DNA of 64,000 nt, taken from the NCBI GenBank assembly GCA_033782935.1, contig JAWQEG010000623.1, positions 700,001 to 764,000 of the forward strand, in the 5' to 3' direction. This document shows, piece by piece, positions 52,500-64,000 of this stretch. The translations under genes and the position numbers were made by a program. The notes beneath the pieces are model-generated. The model ran no database searches and was not told the DNA's origin. It worked only from the letters and a program-made list of their open reading frames with translations. The DNA is from Petrolisthes cinctipes (lineage: Eukaryota; Arthropoda; Malacostraca; Decapoda; Porcellanidae). Numbering within the stretch: the first letter of the stretch is position 1; each line of letters opens with the position of its first letter.

Positions 52500-54133
52500 A
52501 TTTTGAAAATACTCTAACACGGAGTAGGCATGTACAGATCGCTTCTGGGACCCCTAAATATCGAATTTTCGGGTGTTTTGAGCCTGAATTTGAAATATAA
52601 ACGGGTACTGAAGATGCATGCACATATCGTCTTTTGGGCACCTAAAACATCGATTTTGAGCAGGTTTTGGGCCTGTATTTTGTAAATACTCTAACACGGA
52701 GTAGGCATGTACATATCGCTTCTGGGACCCCATAATATCGAATTTTCGGGTGTTTTGTGCCTGAATTTGAGATATCGCCTTTACGCACATAAAATATCGA
52801 TTTTTAGCATATTTTTTGCCTATATTTTGAAAATAATCTAGCACTGAGTAGGCATGTACAGATCGCTTCTGGGACCCCTAAATATCGAATTTTCGGGTGT
52901 TTTGAGCTTGAATTTGAGATATAAACGAGTACAGAAGATACATGCACATATCGACTTTTGGGCACCTAAAAGATCGATTTTCAGTATGTTTTTGGCCTGT
53001 ATTTTGAAAATACTCTAACACGGAGTAGGCATGTACAGATCGCTTCTGGGACCCCTAAATATCGAAGTTTCGGGTGTTTTGGGACTGAATTTGAGATATC
53101 GACTTTTTGGCACCTAAAATATCGATTTTTAGCATATTTTTAGCCTATATTTTGAAAACATTCTAGCACTGAGTAGGAATGTACAGATTGCTTCTGGGAC
53201 CCCAAAATATTGAATTTTCGGGTGTTTTGAGCCTGAATTTGAGATATAAACGGGTACAGAAGATACATGCACATATTGACTTTGTGCATCTAAAATATCG
53301 ATTTGCAGGATGTTTTTGGCCTGTATTTTGAAATTACTCTAACACGGAGTAGGCATGTACAGATCGCTTCTGGGACCCCAAAATATCGAATTTTCGGGTT
53401 TTTTGAGCCTTAATTTGAGATATAAACGGGTACTGAAGATGCATGCACATATCGACTTTTGGGCACCTAAAAGATCGATTTTCAGTATGTTTTTGGCCTG
53501 TATTTTTAAAATACTCTAACACGGAGTAGGCATGTACAGATCGCTTCTGGGACCCCAAAATATCGAATTTTCGGGTGTTTTGGGCCTGAATTTGAGATAT
53601 CGCCTTTACGCACCTATAATATCGATTTTTAGCATGTTTTGAGCCTATATTTTGAAAATATTCTAGCACTGAGTAGGCATGTACAGATCGCTTCTGGGAC
53701 CCCAAAATATCGAATTTTCAGGTGTTTTGAGCCTGAATTTGAGATATAAATGAGTACAGAAGATGCATGCACATATCGATTTTTGGGCACCTAAAATATC
53801 GATTTTCAGCATGTTCTGAGCCTATATTTTGAAAACATTTTAGCACTGAGTAGGCATGTACAGATCGCTTCTGGGACCTTAAATTATCGAATTTTCGGGT
53901 GTTTTAAGCCTGAATTTGAGATATAAACGAGTATAGAAGATGCATACACATATTGACTTTGGGCACCAAAAATATCAATTTTCAAGATGTTTTGGGCCTG
54001 AATTTTGAAAATACTCTAACACGGAGTAGGCATGTACAGATCGCTTCTGGGACCCAAAAATATCGAATTTTCTGGTGTTTAGGGCCAGAATTTGAGATAT
54101 AAACGGGTACAGAAGATGCATGCACATATCGAC
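52500..54133 (+). repeat. 1.6-kb block recurring at +4692 bp
   Basis: Matches 57192-58825. Shared words are ATATCGTCTTTTGGGC, GAGCAGGTTTTGGG, AATAATCTAGCACTG, TATCGAAGTTTCGGG, TTTGCAGGATG, CACCTATAATATCG, AGCATGTTCTGAGCC and GACCTTAAATTATCG. The right boundary is where 54133 continues CACCTAAAAGATC while 58825 continues CACTTAAAAGATC. Confidence 0.87.
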
Positions 54134-55552
54134 TTTTGGGCACCTAAAAGATCGATTTTTAGTATGTTTTTGGCCTGCATTTTGAAAATACTGTAACACG
54201 GAGTAGGCATGTACAGATCCCTTCTGGGACCCCTAAATATCGAATTTTCGGGTGTTTTGGGACTGAATTTTAGATATCGACTTTTTGGCACCTAAAATAT
54301 CGATTTTTAGCATGTTTTTTGCCTTTATTTTGAAAATATTCTAGCACTGAGTGCCTAGGCATGTACAGATTGCTTCTGGGACCCCAAGATATTGAATTTT
54401 CGGGTATTTTGAGCCTGAATTTGAGATATAAACGGGAACAGAAGATACATGCACATATTGACTTTGGGCATCTAAAATATCGATTTTCAGCATGTTTTGG
54501 GCCTGTATTTTGAAAATACTCTAACACGTAGTAGACATGTACAGATCGCTTCTGGGACCCCTAAATATCGAAGTTTCGGGTGTTTTGGGCCTGAATTTGT
54601 GATATCGCCTTTACTCACCTAAAATATCGATTTTTAGCATGTTTTGAGCCTATATTTTGAAAATATTCTAGCACTGAGTAGGCATGTACAGATCGCTTCT
54701 GGGACCCCAAAATATTGAATTTTTGGGTTTTTTGAGCTTGAATTTGAGATATAAACGAGTACAGAAGATGCATGCACATATCGACTTTTGGGCACTTAAA
54801 AGATCGATTTTCAGTATGTTTTTGGCCTGTATTTTGGAAATACTCTAACACGGAGTAGGCATGTACAGATCGCTTCTGGGACCTCTAAATATCGAATCTT
54901 CGGGTGTTTTGGTCCTTAATTTGATATATCGACTTTTTGGCATCTAAAATATCGATTTTTAGCATGTTTTTAGCCTATATTTTGAAAACATTCTAGCACT
55001 GAGTAGGCATGTACAGATTGCTTCTGGGACCCCAAAATATTGAATTTTAGGGTATTTTGAGCCTGAATTTGAGATATAAACGGGTACAGAAGATACATGC
55101 ACATATTGACTTTGGGCATTTAAAATATCGATTTTCAGCATGTTTTGGCCATGTATTTTGAAAATACTCTAACACGGAGTAGGCATGTACAGATCGCTTC
55201 TGGGACCCCAAAATATCGAATTTTCGGGTGTTTTGAGCCTGAATTTGAGATATAAACGGGTGCTGAAGATGCATGCACATATCGACTTTTTGGCACCTAA
55301 ATCATCGATTTTGAGCATGTTTTGGGCCTGTATTTTGAAAATACTCTAACACGGAGTAGGCATGTACAGATCGCTTCTGGGACCCCTAAATATCGAATTT
55401 TCGGGTGTTTTGAGCCTGAATTTGAGATATAAACGGGTACTGAAGATGCATGCACATATCGTCTTTTAGGCACCTAAAACATCGATTTTGAGCAAGTTTT
55501 GGGCCTGTATTTTGTAAATACTCTAACACGGAGTAGGCATGTACAGATCGCT
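53045..55552 (+). repeat. 2508-bp repeat, copy 1
   Basis: The first ~1.5 kb recur at 55553-57081 with an offset of 2508 bp. Both carry TATCGAAGTTTCGGG, TTTGCAGGATG, GGGTTTTTTGAGCC, CACCTATAATATCG and the 4-bp insertion monomer with GAGTGCCTAGGCATG (54350 and 56858). The copies differ at sites such as AGCATGTTCTGAG against AGCATGTTTTGAG. Confidence 0.88.
54350..54364 (+). repeat. 4-bp insertion monomer with CCTAGG palindrome (marker)
   Basis: The usual GAGTAGGCATG is expanded to GAGTGCCTAGGCATG, a 4-bp GCCT insertion that creates the palindrome GCCTAGGC. It is found only here and near 56858 and 60722, at spacings of 2508 and 3864 bp, which fit the HOR offsets. It is a useful unique marker for following copies. 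Confidence 0.9.
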
Positions 55553-58500
55553 TTTGGGACCCCTAAATATCGAAGTTTCGGGTGTTTTGGGACTGAATTT
55601 GAGATATCGACTTTTTGGCACCTAAAATATCGATTTTTAGCATATTTTTTGCCTATATTTTGAAAACATTCTAGCACTGAGTAGGAATGTACAGATTGCT
55701 TTTGGGACCCCAAAATATTGAATTTTCGGGTGTTTTGAGCCTGAATTTGAGATATAAACGGGTACAGAAGATACATGCACATATTGACTTTGTGCATCTA
55801 AAATATCGATTTGCAGGATGTTTTTGGCCTGTATTTTGAAATTACTCTAACACGGAGTAGGCATGTACAGATCGCTTCTGGGACCCCAAAATATCGAATT
55901 TTCGGGTTTTTTGAGCCTTAATTTGAGATATAAACGGGTACTGAAGATGCATGCACATATCGACTTTTGGGCACCTAAAAGATCGATTTTCAGTATGTTT
56001 TTGGCCTGTATTTTTAAAATACTCTAACACGGAGTAGGCATGTACAGATCGCTTCTGGGACCCCAAATTATCGAATTTTCGGGTGTTTTGGGCCTGAATT
56101 TGAGATATCGCCTTTACGCACCTATAATATCGATTTTTAGCATGTTTTGAGCCTATATTTTGAAAATATTCTAGCACTGAGTAGGCATGTACAGATCGCT
56201 TCTGGGACAACAAAATATCGAATTTTCAGGTGTTTTGAGCCTGAATTTGAGATATAAACGAGTACAGAAGATGCATGCACATATCGATTTTTGGGCACCT
56301 AAAATATCGATTTTCAGCATGTTTTGAGCCTATATTTTGAAAACATTCTAGCACTGAGTAGGCATGTACAGATCGCTTCTGGGACCTTAAAGTATCGAAT
56401 TTTCGGGTGTTTTGAGCCTGAATTTGAGATATAAACGAGTATAGAAGATGCATACACATATTGACTTTGGGCACCAAAAATATCAATTTTCAGGATGTTT
56501 TGGGCCTGAATTTTGAAAATGCTCTAACACGGAGTAGGCATGTACAGATCGCTTCTTGGACCCCAAAATATCGAATTTTCTGGTGCTTAAGGCCAGAATT
56601 TGAGATATAAACGGGTACAGAAGATGCATGCACATATCGACTTTTGGGCACCTAAAAGATCGATTTTTAGTATGTTTTTGGCCTGCATTTTGAAAATACT
56701 GTAACACGGAGTAGGCATGTACAGATCCCTTCTGGGACCCCTAAATATCGAATTTTCGGGTGTTTTGGGACTGAATTTTAGATATCGACTTTTTGGCACC
56801 TAAAATATCGATTTTTAGCATGTTTTTTGCCTATATTTTGAAAATATTCTAGCACTGAGTGCCTAGGCATGTACAGATTGCTTCTGGGACCCCAAAATAT
56901 TGAATTTTCGGGTATTTTGAGCCTGAATTTGAGATATAAACGGGAACAGAAGATACATGCACATATTGACTTTGGGCATCTAAAATATCGATTTTCAGCA
57001 TGTTTTGGGCCTGTATTTTGAAAATACTCTAACACGTAGTAGACATGTACAGATCGCTTCTGGGACCCCTAAATATCGAATTTTCGGGTGTTTTGAGCCT
57101 GAATTTGAGATATAAACGGGTGCTGAAGATGCATGCACATATTGACTTTTTGGCACCTAAATCATCGATTTTGAGCATGTTTTGGGCCTGTATTTTGAAA
57201 ATACTCTAACACGGAGTAGGCATGTACAGATCGCTTCTGGGACCCCTAAATATCGAATTTTCGGGTGTTTTGAGCCTGAATTTGAGATATAAACGGGTAC
57301 TGAAGATGCATGCACATATCGTCTTTTGGGCACCTAAAACATCGATTTTGAGCAGGTTTTGGGCCTGTATTTTGTAAATACTCTAACACGGAGTAGGCAT
57401 GTACAGATCGCTTCTGGGACCCCATAATATCGAATTTTCGGGTGTTTTGTGCCTGAATTTGAGATATCGCCTTTAAGCACATAAAATATCGATTTTTAGC
57501 ATGTTTTTTGCCTATATTTTGAAAATAATCTAGCACTGAGTAGGCATGTACAGATCGCTTCTGGGACCCCTAAATATCGAATTTTCGGGTGTTTTGAGCT
57601 TGAATTTGAGATATAAACGAGTACAGAAGATACATGCACATATCGACTTTTGGGCACCTAAAAGATCGATTTTCAGTATGTTTTTGGCCTGTATTTTGAA
57701 AATACTCTAACACGGAGTAGGCATGTACAGATCGCTTCTGGGACCCCTAAATATCGAAGTTTCGGGTGTTTTGGGACTGAATTTGAGATATCGACTTTTT
57801 GGCACCTAAAATATCGATTTTTAGCATATTTTTAGCCTATATTTTGAAAACATTCTAGCACTGAGTAGGAATGTACAGATTGCTTCTGGGACCCCAAAAT
57901 ATTGAATTTTCGGGTGTTTTGAGCCTGAATTTGAGATATAAACGGGTACAGAAGATACATGCACATATTGACTTTGTGCATCTAAAATATTGATTTGCAG
58001 GATGTTTTTGGCCTGTATTTTGAAATTACTCTAACACGGAGTAGGCATGTACAGATCGCTTCTGGGACCCCAAAATATCGAATTTTCGGGTTTTTTGAGC
58101 CTTAATTTGAGATATAAACGGGTACTGAAGATGCATGCACATATCGACTTTTGGGCACCTAAAAGATCGATTTTCAGTATGTTTTTGGCCTGTATTTTTA
58201 AAATACTCTAACACGGAGTAGGCATGTACAGATCGCTTCTGGGACCCCAAAATATCGAATTTTCGGGTGTTTTGGGCCTGAATTTGAGATATCGCCTTTA
58301 CGCACCTATAATATCGATTTTTAGCATGTTTTGAGCCTATATTTTGAAAATATTCTAGCACTGAGTAGGCATGTACAGATCGCTTCTGGGAAACCAAAAT
58401 ATCGAATTTTCAGGTGTTTTGAGCCTGAATTTGAGATATAAATGAGTACAGAAGATGCATGCACATATCGATTTTTGGGCACCTAAAATATCGATTTTCA

Positions 58501-58804
58501 GCATGTTCTGAGCCTATATTTTGAAAACATTTTAGCACTGAGTAGGCATGTACAGATCGCTTCTGGGACCTTAAATTATCGAATTTTCGGGTGTTTTAAG
58601 CCTGAATTTGAGATATAAACGAGTATAGAAGATGCATACACATATTGACTTTGGGCACCAAAAATATCAATTTTCAAGATGTTTTGGGCCTGAATTTTGA
58701 AAATACTCTAACACGGAGTAGGCATGTACAGATCGCTTCTGGGACCCAAAAATATCGAATTTTCTGGTGTTTAGGGCCATAATTTGAGATATAAACGGGT
58801 ACAG
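54765..58804 (+). repeat. 4040-bp higher-order repeat, copy 1
   Basis: Recurs from 58805 with an offset of 4040 bp. It begins around GGGCACTTAAAAGATCG. Diagnostic words include CGAATCTTCGGGTG, GGTGTTTTGGTCC, GGGCATTTAAAATATCG, CACCTAAATCATCG, GAGCAAGTTTTGGG, GGGACAACAAAATATC and GACCTTAAAGTATCG. About 24 monomers by mean length. It contains the partial 2508-bp copy and the 57192-58804 block shared with 52.5-54.1 kb. Confidence 0.92.
55553..57081 (+). repeat. 2508-bp repeat, copy 2 (partial)
   Basis: Partial second copy lying inside the 4040-bp HOR copy 1. It shows private changes such as GGGACAACAAAATATCG near 56205 and CTTCTTGGACCCC near 56552. The first of these is carried into the next 4040-bp copy at about 60245, which places the 2508-bp event before the 4040-bp one. 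Confidence 0.87.
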
Positions 58805-61800
58805 AAGATGCATGCACATATCGACTTTTGGGCACTTAAAAGATCGATTTTCAGTATGTTTTTGGCCTGTATTTTGGAAATACTCTAACACGGAGTAGGC
58901 ATGTACAGATCGCTTCTGGGACCTCTAAATATCGAATCTTCGGGTGTTTTGGTCCTTAATTTGATATATCGACTTTTTGGCATCTAAAATATCGATTTTT
59001 AGCATGTTTTTAGCCTATATTTTGAAAACATTCTAGCACTGAGTAGGCATGTACAGATTGCTTCTGGGACCCCAAAATATTGAATTTTCGGGTATTTTGA
59101 GCCTGAATTTGAGATATAAACGGGTACAGAAGATACATGCACATATTGACTTTGGGCATTTAAAATATCGATTTTCAGCATGTTTTGGCCATGTATTTTG
59201 AAAATACTCTAACACGGAGTAGGCATGTACAGATCGCTTCTGGGACCCCAAAATATCGAATTTTCGGGTGTTTTGAGCCTGAATTTGAGATATAAACGGG
59301 TGCTGAAGATGCATGCACATATCGACTTTTTGGCACCTAAATCATCGATTTTGAGCATGTTTTGGGCCTGTATTTTGAAAATACTCTAACACGGAGTAGG
59401 CATGTACAGATCGCTTCTGGGACCCCTAAATATCGAATTTTCGGGTGTTTTGAGCCTGAATTTGAGATATAAACGGGTACTGAAGATGCATGCACATATC
59501 GTCTTTTAGGCACCTAAAACATCGATTTTGAGCAAGTTTTGGGCCTGTATTTTGTAAATACTCTAACACGGAGTAGGCATGTACAGATCGCTTTTGGGAC
59601 CCCTAAATATCGAAGTTTCGGGTGTTTTGGGACTGAATTTGAGATATCGACTTTTTGGCACCTAAAATATCGATTTTTAGCATATTTTTTGCCTATATTT
59701 TGAAAACATTCTAGCACTGAGTAGGAATGTACAGATTGCTTTTGGGACCCCAAAATATTGAATTTTCGGGTGTTTTGAGCCTGAATTTGAGATATAAACG
59801 GGTACAGAAGATACATGCACATATTGACTTTGTGCATCTAAAATATCGATTTGCAGGATGTTTTTGGCCTGTATTTTGAAATTACTCTAACACGGAGTAG
59901 GCATGTACAGATCGCTTCTGGGACCCCAAAATATCGAATTTTCGGGTTTTTTGAGCCTTAATTTGAGATATAAACGGGTACTGAAGATGCATGCACATAT
60001 CGACTTTTGGGCACCTAAAAGATCGATTTTCAGTATGTTTTTGGCCTGTATTTTTAAAATACTCTAACACGGAGTAGGCATGTACAGATCGCTTCTGGGA
60101 CCCCAAATTATCGAATTTTCGGGTGTTTTGGGCCTGAATTTGAGATATCGCCTTTACGCACCTATAATATCGATTTTTAGCATGTTTTGAGCCTATATTT
60201 TGAAAATATTCTAGCACTGAGTAGGCATGTACAGATCGCTTCTGGGACAACAAAATATCGAATTTTCAGGTGTTTTGAGCCTGAATTTGAGATATAAACG
60301 AGTACAGAAGATGCATGCACATATCGATTTTTGGGCACCTAAAATATCGATTTTCAGCATGTTTTGAGCCTATATTTTGAAAACATTCTAGCACTGAGTA
60401 GGCATGTACAGATCGCTTCTGGGACCTTAAAGTATCGAATTTTCGGGTGTTTTGAGCCTGAATTTGAGATATAAACGGGTACAGAAGATGCATGCACATA
60501 TCGACTTTTGGGCACCTAAAAGATCGATTTTTAGTATGTTTTTGGCCTGCATTTTGAAAATACTGTAACACGGAGTAGGCATGTACAGATCCCTTCTGGG
60601 ACCCCTAAATATCGAATTTTCGGGTGTTTTGGGACTGAATTTTAGATATCGACTTTTTGGCACCTAAAATATCGATTTTTAGCATGTTTTTTGCCTATAT
60701 TTTGAAAATATTCTAGCACTGAGTGCCTAGGCATGTACAGATTGCTTCTGGGACCCCAAAATATTGAATTTTCGGGTATTTTGAGCCTGAATTTGAGATA
60801 TAAACGGGAACAGAAGATACATGCACATATTGACTTTGGGCATCTAAAATATCGATTTTCAGCATGTTTTGGGCCTGTATTTTGAAAATACTCTAACACG
60901 TAGTAGACATGTACAGATCGCTTCTGGGACCCCTAAATATCGAATTTTCGGGTGTTTTGAGCCTGAATTTGAGATATAAACGGGTGCTGAAGATGCATGC
61001 ACATATTGACTTTTTGGCACCTAAATCATCGATTTTGAGCATGTTTTGGGCCTGTATTTTGAAAATACTCTAACACGGAGTAGGCATGTACAGATCGCTT
61101 CTGGGACCCCTAAATATCGAATTTTCGGGTGTTTTGAGCCTGAATTTGAGATATAAACGGGTACTGAAGATGCATGCACATATCGTCTTTTGGGCACCTA
61201 AAACATCGATTTTGAGCAGGTTTTGGGCCTGTATTTTGTAAATACTCTAACACGGAGTAGGCATGTACAGATCGCTTCTGGGACCCCATAATATCGAATT
61301 TTCGGGTGTTTTGTGCCTGAATTTGAGATATCGCCTTTAAGCACATAAAATATCGATTTTTAGCATGTTTTTTGCCTATATTTTGAAAATAATCTAGCAC
61401 TGAGTAGGCATGTACAGATCGCTTCTGGGACCCCTAAATATCGAATTTTCGGGTGTTTTGAGCTTGAATTTGAGATATAAACGAGTACAGAAGATACATG
61501 CACATATCGACTTTTGGGCACCTAAAAGATCGATTTTCAGTATGTTTTTAGCCTGTATTTTTAAAATACTCTAACACGGAGTAGGCATGTACAGATCGCT
61601 TCTGGGACCCCTAAATATCGAAGTGTCGGGTGTTTTGGGACTGAATTTGAGATATCGACTTTTTGGCACCTAAAATATCGATTTTTAGCATATTTTTAGC
61701 CTATATTTTGAAATCATTCTAGCACTGAGTAGGAATGTACAGATTGCTTCTGGGACCCCAAAATATTGAATTTTCGGGTGTTTTGAGCCTGAATTTGAGA

Positions 61801-61952
61801 TATAAACGGGTACAGAAGATATATGCACATATTGACTTTGTGCATCTAAAATATCTATTTGCAGGATGTTTTTGGCCTGTATTTTGAAATTACTCTAACA
61901 CGGAGTAGGCATGTACAGATCGCTTCTGGGACCCCAAAATATCGAATTTTTG
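58805..61952 (+). repeat. 4040-bp higher-order repeat, copy 2 (one monomer deleted, then truncated)
   Basis: Matches copy 1 at +4040 up to about 60476 and at +3864 after it. The 176-bp difference is exactly one L-c-type monomer, missing at AAACGGGTACAGAAGATGC near 60474. The copy then follows copy 1 until about 61952, where TTTTTGGGTGTTTAGGG replaces TTTTCGGGTTTTTTGAG. Small private changes include GAAGTGTCGGG near 61620 and TATCTATTTGCAGG near 61853. Confidence 0.92.
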
Positions 61953-64000
61953 GGTGTTTAGGGCTAGAATTTGAGATATAAACGGGTACAGAAGATGCAT
62001 GCACATATCGACTTTTGGGCACCTAAAAGATCGATTTTCAGTATGTTTTTGGCCTGTTTTTTTAAAATACTCTAACACGGAGTAGGCATGTACAGATCGC
62101 TTCTGGGACCCCTAAATATCGAAGTTTCGGGTGTTTTGGGACTGAATTTGAGATATCGAATTTTTGGCACCTAAAATATCGATTTTTAGCATGTTTTTAG
62201 CCTATATTTTGAAAACATTCTAGCACTGAGTAGGAATGTACAGATTGCTTCTGGGACCCCAAAATATTGAATTTTCGGGTGTTTTGAGCCTGAATTTGAG
62301 ATATAAACGGGTACAGAAGATACATGCACATATTGACTTTGTGCATCTAAAATATCGATTTTCAGGATGTTTTTGGCCTGTATTTTGAAAACATTCTAGC
62401 ACTGAGTAGGCATGTACAGATCACTTCTGGGACCCCAAAATATCGAATTTTCGGGTGTTTTGAGCCTGAATTTGAGATATAAACGAGTATAGAAGATGCA
62501 TACACATATTAACTTTGGGCACCAATAATATCAATTTTCAGCATGTTTTGGGCCTGAATTTTGAAAATACTCTAACATGGAGTAGGCATGTACAGATCGC
62601 TTCTGGGACCCAAAAATATCGAATTTTCGGGTGTTTAGGGCCAGAATTTGAGATATAAACGGGTACAGACGATGCATGCACATATCCACTTTTGTGCACC
62701 TAAAAGATCGATTTTCAGTATGTTTTTGGCCTGTATTTTGAAAATACTCTAACACGGAGTAGGCATGTACAGATCGCTTCTGGGACCCCTAAATATCGAA
62801 GTTTCGGGTGTTTTGGGACTGAATTTGAGATATCGACTTTTTGGCACATAAAATATCGATTTTGAGCATGTTTTTAGACTATATTTTGAAACTATTCTAG
62901 CACTGAGTAGGCATGTACAGATCGCTTCTGGGACCCTAAATATAGAATTTTCGGGTGTTTTGAGCCTGAATTTGAGATATAAACGAGTATAGAAGATGCA
63001 TACACATATTGACTTTGGGCACCAAAAATATCGATTTTCAGCATGTTTTAATCCTGAATTTTGAAAATACTCTAACACGGAGTAGGCATGTACAGATCGC
63101 TTCTGGGACCCCAAAATATCGAATTTTCTGGTGTTTAGGGCCATAATTTGAGATATAAACGGGTACAGAAGATGCATGCACATATCGACTTTTGGGCACC
63201 TAAAAGATCGATTTTCAGTATGTTTTTGGCATGCATTTTGAAAATACTGTAACACGGAGTAGGCATGTACACATCGCTTCTGGGACCCCAAAATATCGAA
63301 TTTTCCGGTGTTTAGGGCCAGAATTTGAGATATAAACGGGTACAGAAGATGCATGCACATATCGACTTTTAGGCACCTAATAGATCGATTTTAAGTATGT
63401 TTTTGGCCTGTATTTTGGAAATACTCTAACACGGAGTAGGCATGTACAGATCGCTTCTGGGACCCCTAAATATCGAACTTTCGGGTGTTTTGGGACTGAA
63501 TTTGATATATCGACTTTTGGGCACCTAAAATATCGATTTTGAGCATGTTTTGAGCCTATATTTTGAAAACATTCTAGCACTGAGTAGGCATGTACAGATC
63601 GCTTCTGGGACCCCAAAATATCGAATTTTCGGGTGTTTTGAGCCTGAATTTGAGATATAAACGGGAACAGAAGATACATGCACATATTGACTTTGGGCAT
63701 CTAAAATATCGATTTTCAGGATGTTTTTGGCCTGTATTTTGAAATTACCCTAACACGGAGTAGGCATGTACAGATCGCTTCTGGGACCCCAAAATATCGA
63801 ATTTTCTAGTATTTTGAGCCTGAATTTGAGATATAAACGGGTACTGAAGATGCATGCACATATTGACTTTGGGCATTTAAAATATCGATTTTCAGCATGT
63901 TTTGGGCATGTATTTTGAAAAACACGTAGTAGGCATGTACAGATCGCTTCTGGGACCCCAAAATATCGAATTTTCGGGTGTTTTGAGCCGGAATTTGAGA
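61953..64000 (+). repeat. Terminal mosaic satellite stretch
   Basis: Mixed monomers. About 62.40-63.25 kb is a copy of the ~40-kb module, including TTTTTAGACTATATTTTG and TTTTAATCCTG. Near 63915 a monomer has lost 7 bp or so (TTGAAAAACACGTAGTAGG for TTGAAAATACTCTAACACGG). The array continues to the last base, so the window ends inside the satellite. No gene is present. Confidence 0.85.

Larger units (their letters stand above)
1..64000 (+). repeat. Tandem satellite array filling the window
   Basis: Every stretch I read is a variant of one monomer, recognisable by GTAGGCATGTACAGAT, CTTCTGGGACC, AAAATATCGA, TTTTCGGGTG, and GCATGTTTT followed by GCCT. All copies run head to tail in one orientation and I found no inverted monomer. 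Spacing between successive GTAGG words is 176-177 bp or 147-148 bp, apart from a few deletion derivatives. A long consensus is about 41% GC by hand count. No transposon, microsatellite, telomere repeat or unique spacer interrupts the array. Arrays of this kind form centromeric or heterochromatic blocks in eukaryotes; that location is inferred from the repeat type alone. I do not recognise the family. Confidence 0.98.

Noticed and set aside
1..64000. Transposon, LTR or rolling-circle element origin
   Set aside because: No terminal repeats, target-site duplications or transposase/reverse-transcriptase-like frames were seen. The repeats are direct head-to-tail monomers.
1..64000. Assignment to a named plant or animal centromeric satellite
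   Set aside because: The monomer size matches many known satellites, but I do not recognise the sequence and size alone is not evidence of family.

Overview
The whole 64 kb window is one uninterrupted tandem satellite-DNA array. I see no protein-coding gene, RNA gene, transposon, CRISPR array or unique sequence in it. About 380 monomers, estimated from the mean unit length, follow each other head to tail in one orientation. The type of DNA points to a eukaryotic chromosome, most plausibly a centromeric, pericentromeric or other heterochromatic block. I do not recognise the satellite family and cannot name the organism. Plant and animal centromeric satellites often fall in the same 150-180 bp range, but that is only a size resemblance.

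There are two monomer length classes. Long monomers are 176-177 bp and short ones 147-148 bp. The short class is the long class minus one 29-bp block (plus one more base in the 147-bp type), with a four-base ATAT direct repeat at both ends of the missing block. The long monomer is itself an old internal duplication: its two halves (about 88 and 89 bp) share the same ordered words, GCATG, AAAATATCGA, TGTTTTG and GCCTG. I infer the history ~88-bp unit, then 177-bp dimer, then 147/148-bp deletion derivative, then higher-order repeats (HORs).

Layout: 1-4363 is a mosaic of mixed monomers. 4364-13855 holds two nearly identical copies of a 4746-bp HOR of about 29 monomers, each with an internal 1.7-kb duplication. 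13856-17348 is a more divergent stretch with a 1650-bp offset repeat. 17349-24783 is built on a 1176/1177-bp, seven-monomer HOR. 22738-33607 holds two almost identical copies of a 5435-bp HOR, which overlaps and incorporates part of the 1177-bp repeats. 33379-37279 carries a 2533-bp repeat. 37671-49964 holds one full and one partial copy of an 8396-bp HOR. 49965-52499 is mosaic. 52500-61952 holds nested 2508-, 4692- and 4040-bp repeats, with one single-monomer deletion visible between copies. 61953-64000 is mosaic and reuses modules seen near 40 kb.

Many open frames exist, mainly on the minus strand, because 177 and 147 are both multiples of three and the minus strand is stop-poor. They are repeated shadows of the satellite and are not annotated as genes. 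The value of the window is as a record of satellite evolution: nested duplications, deletion derivatives usable as markers, a dyad whose arms partly change together, and CpG-site variation.
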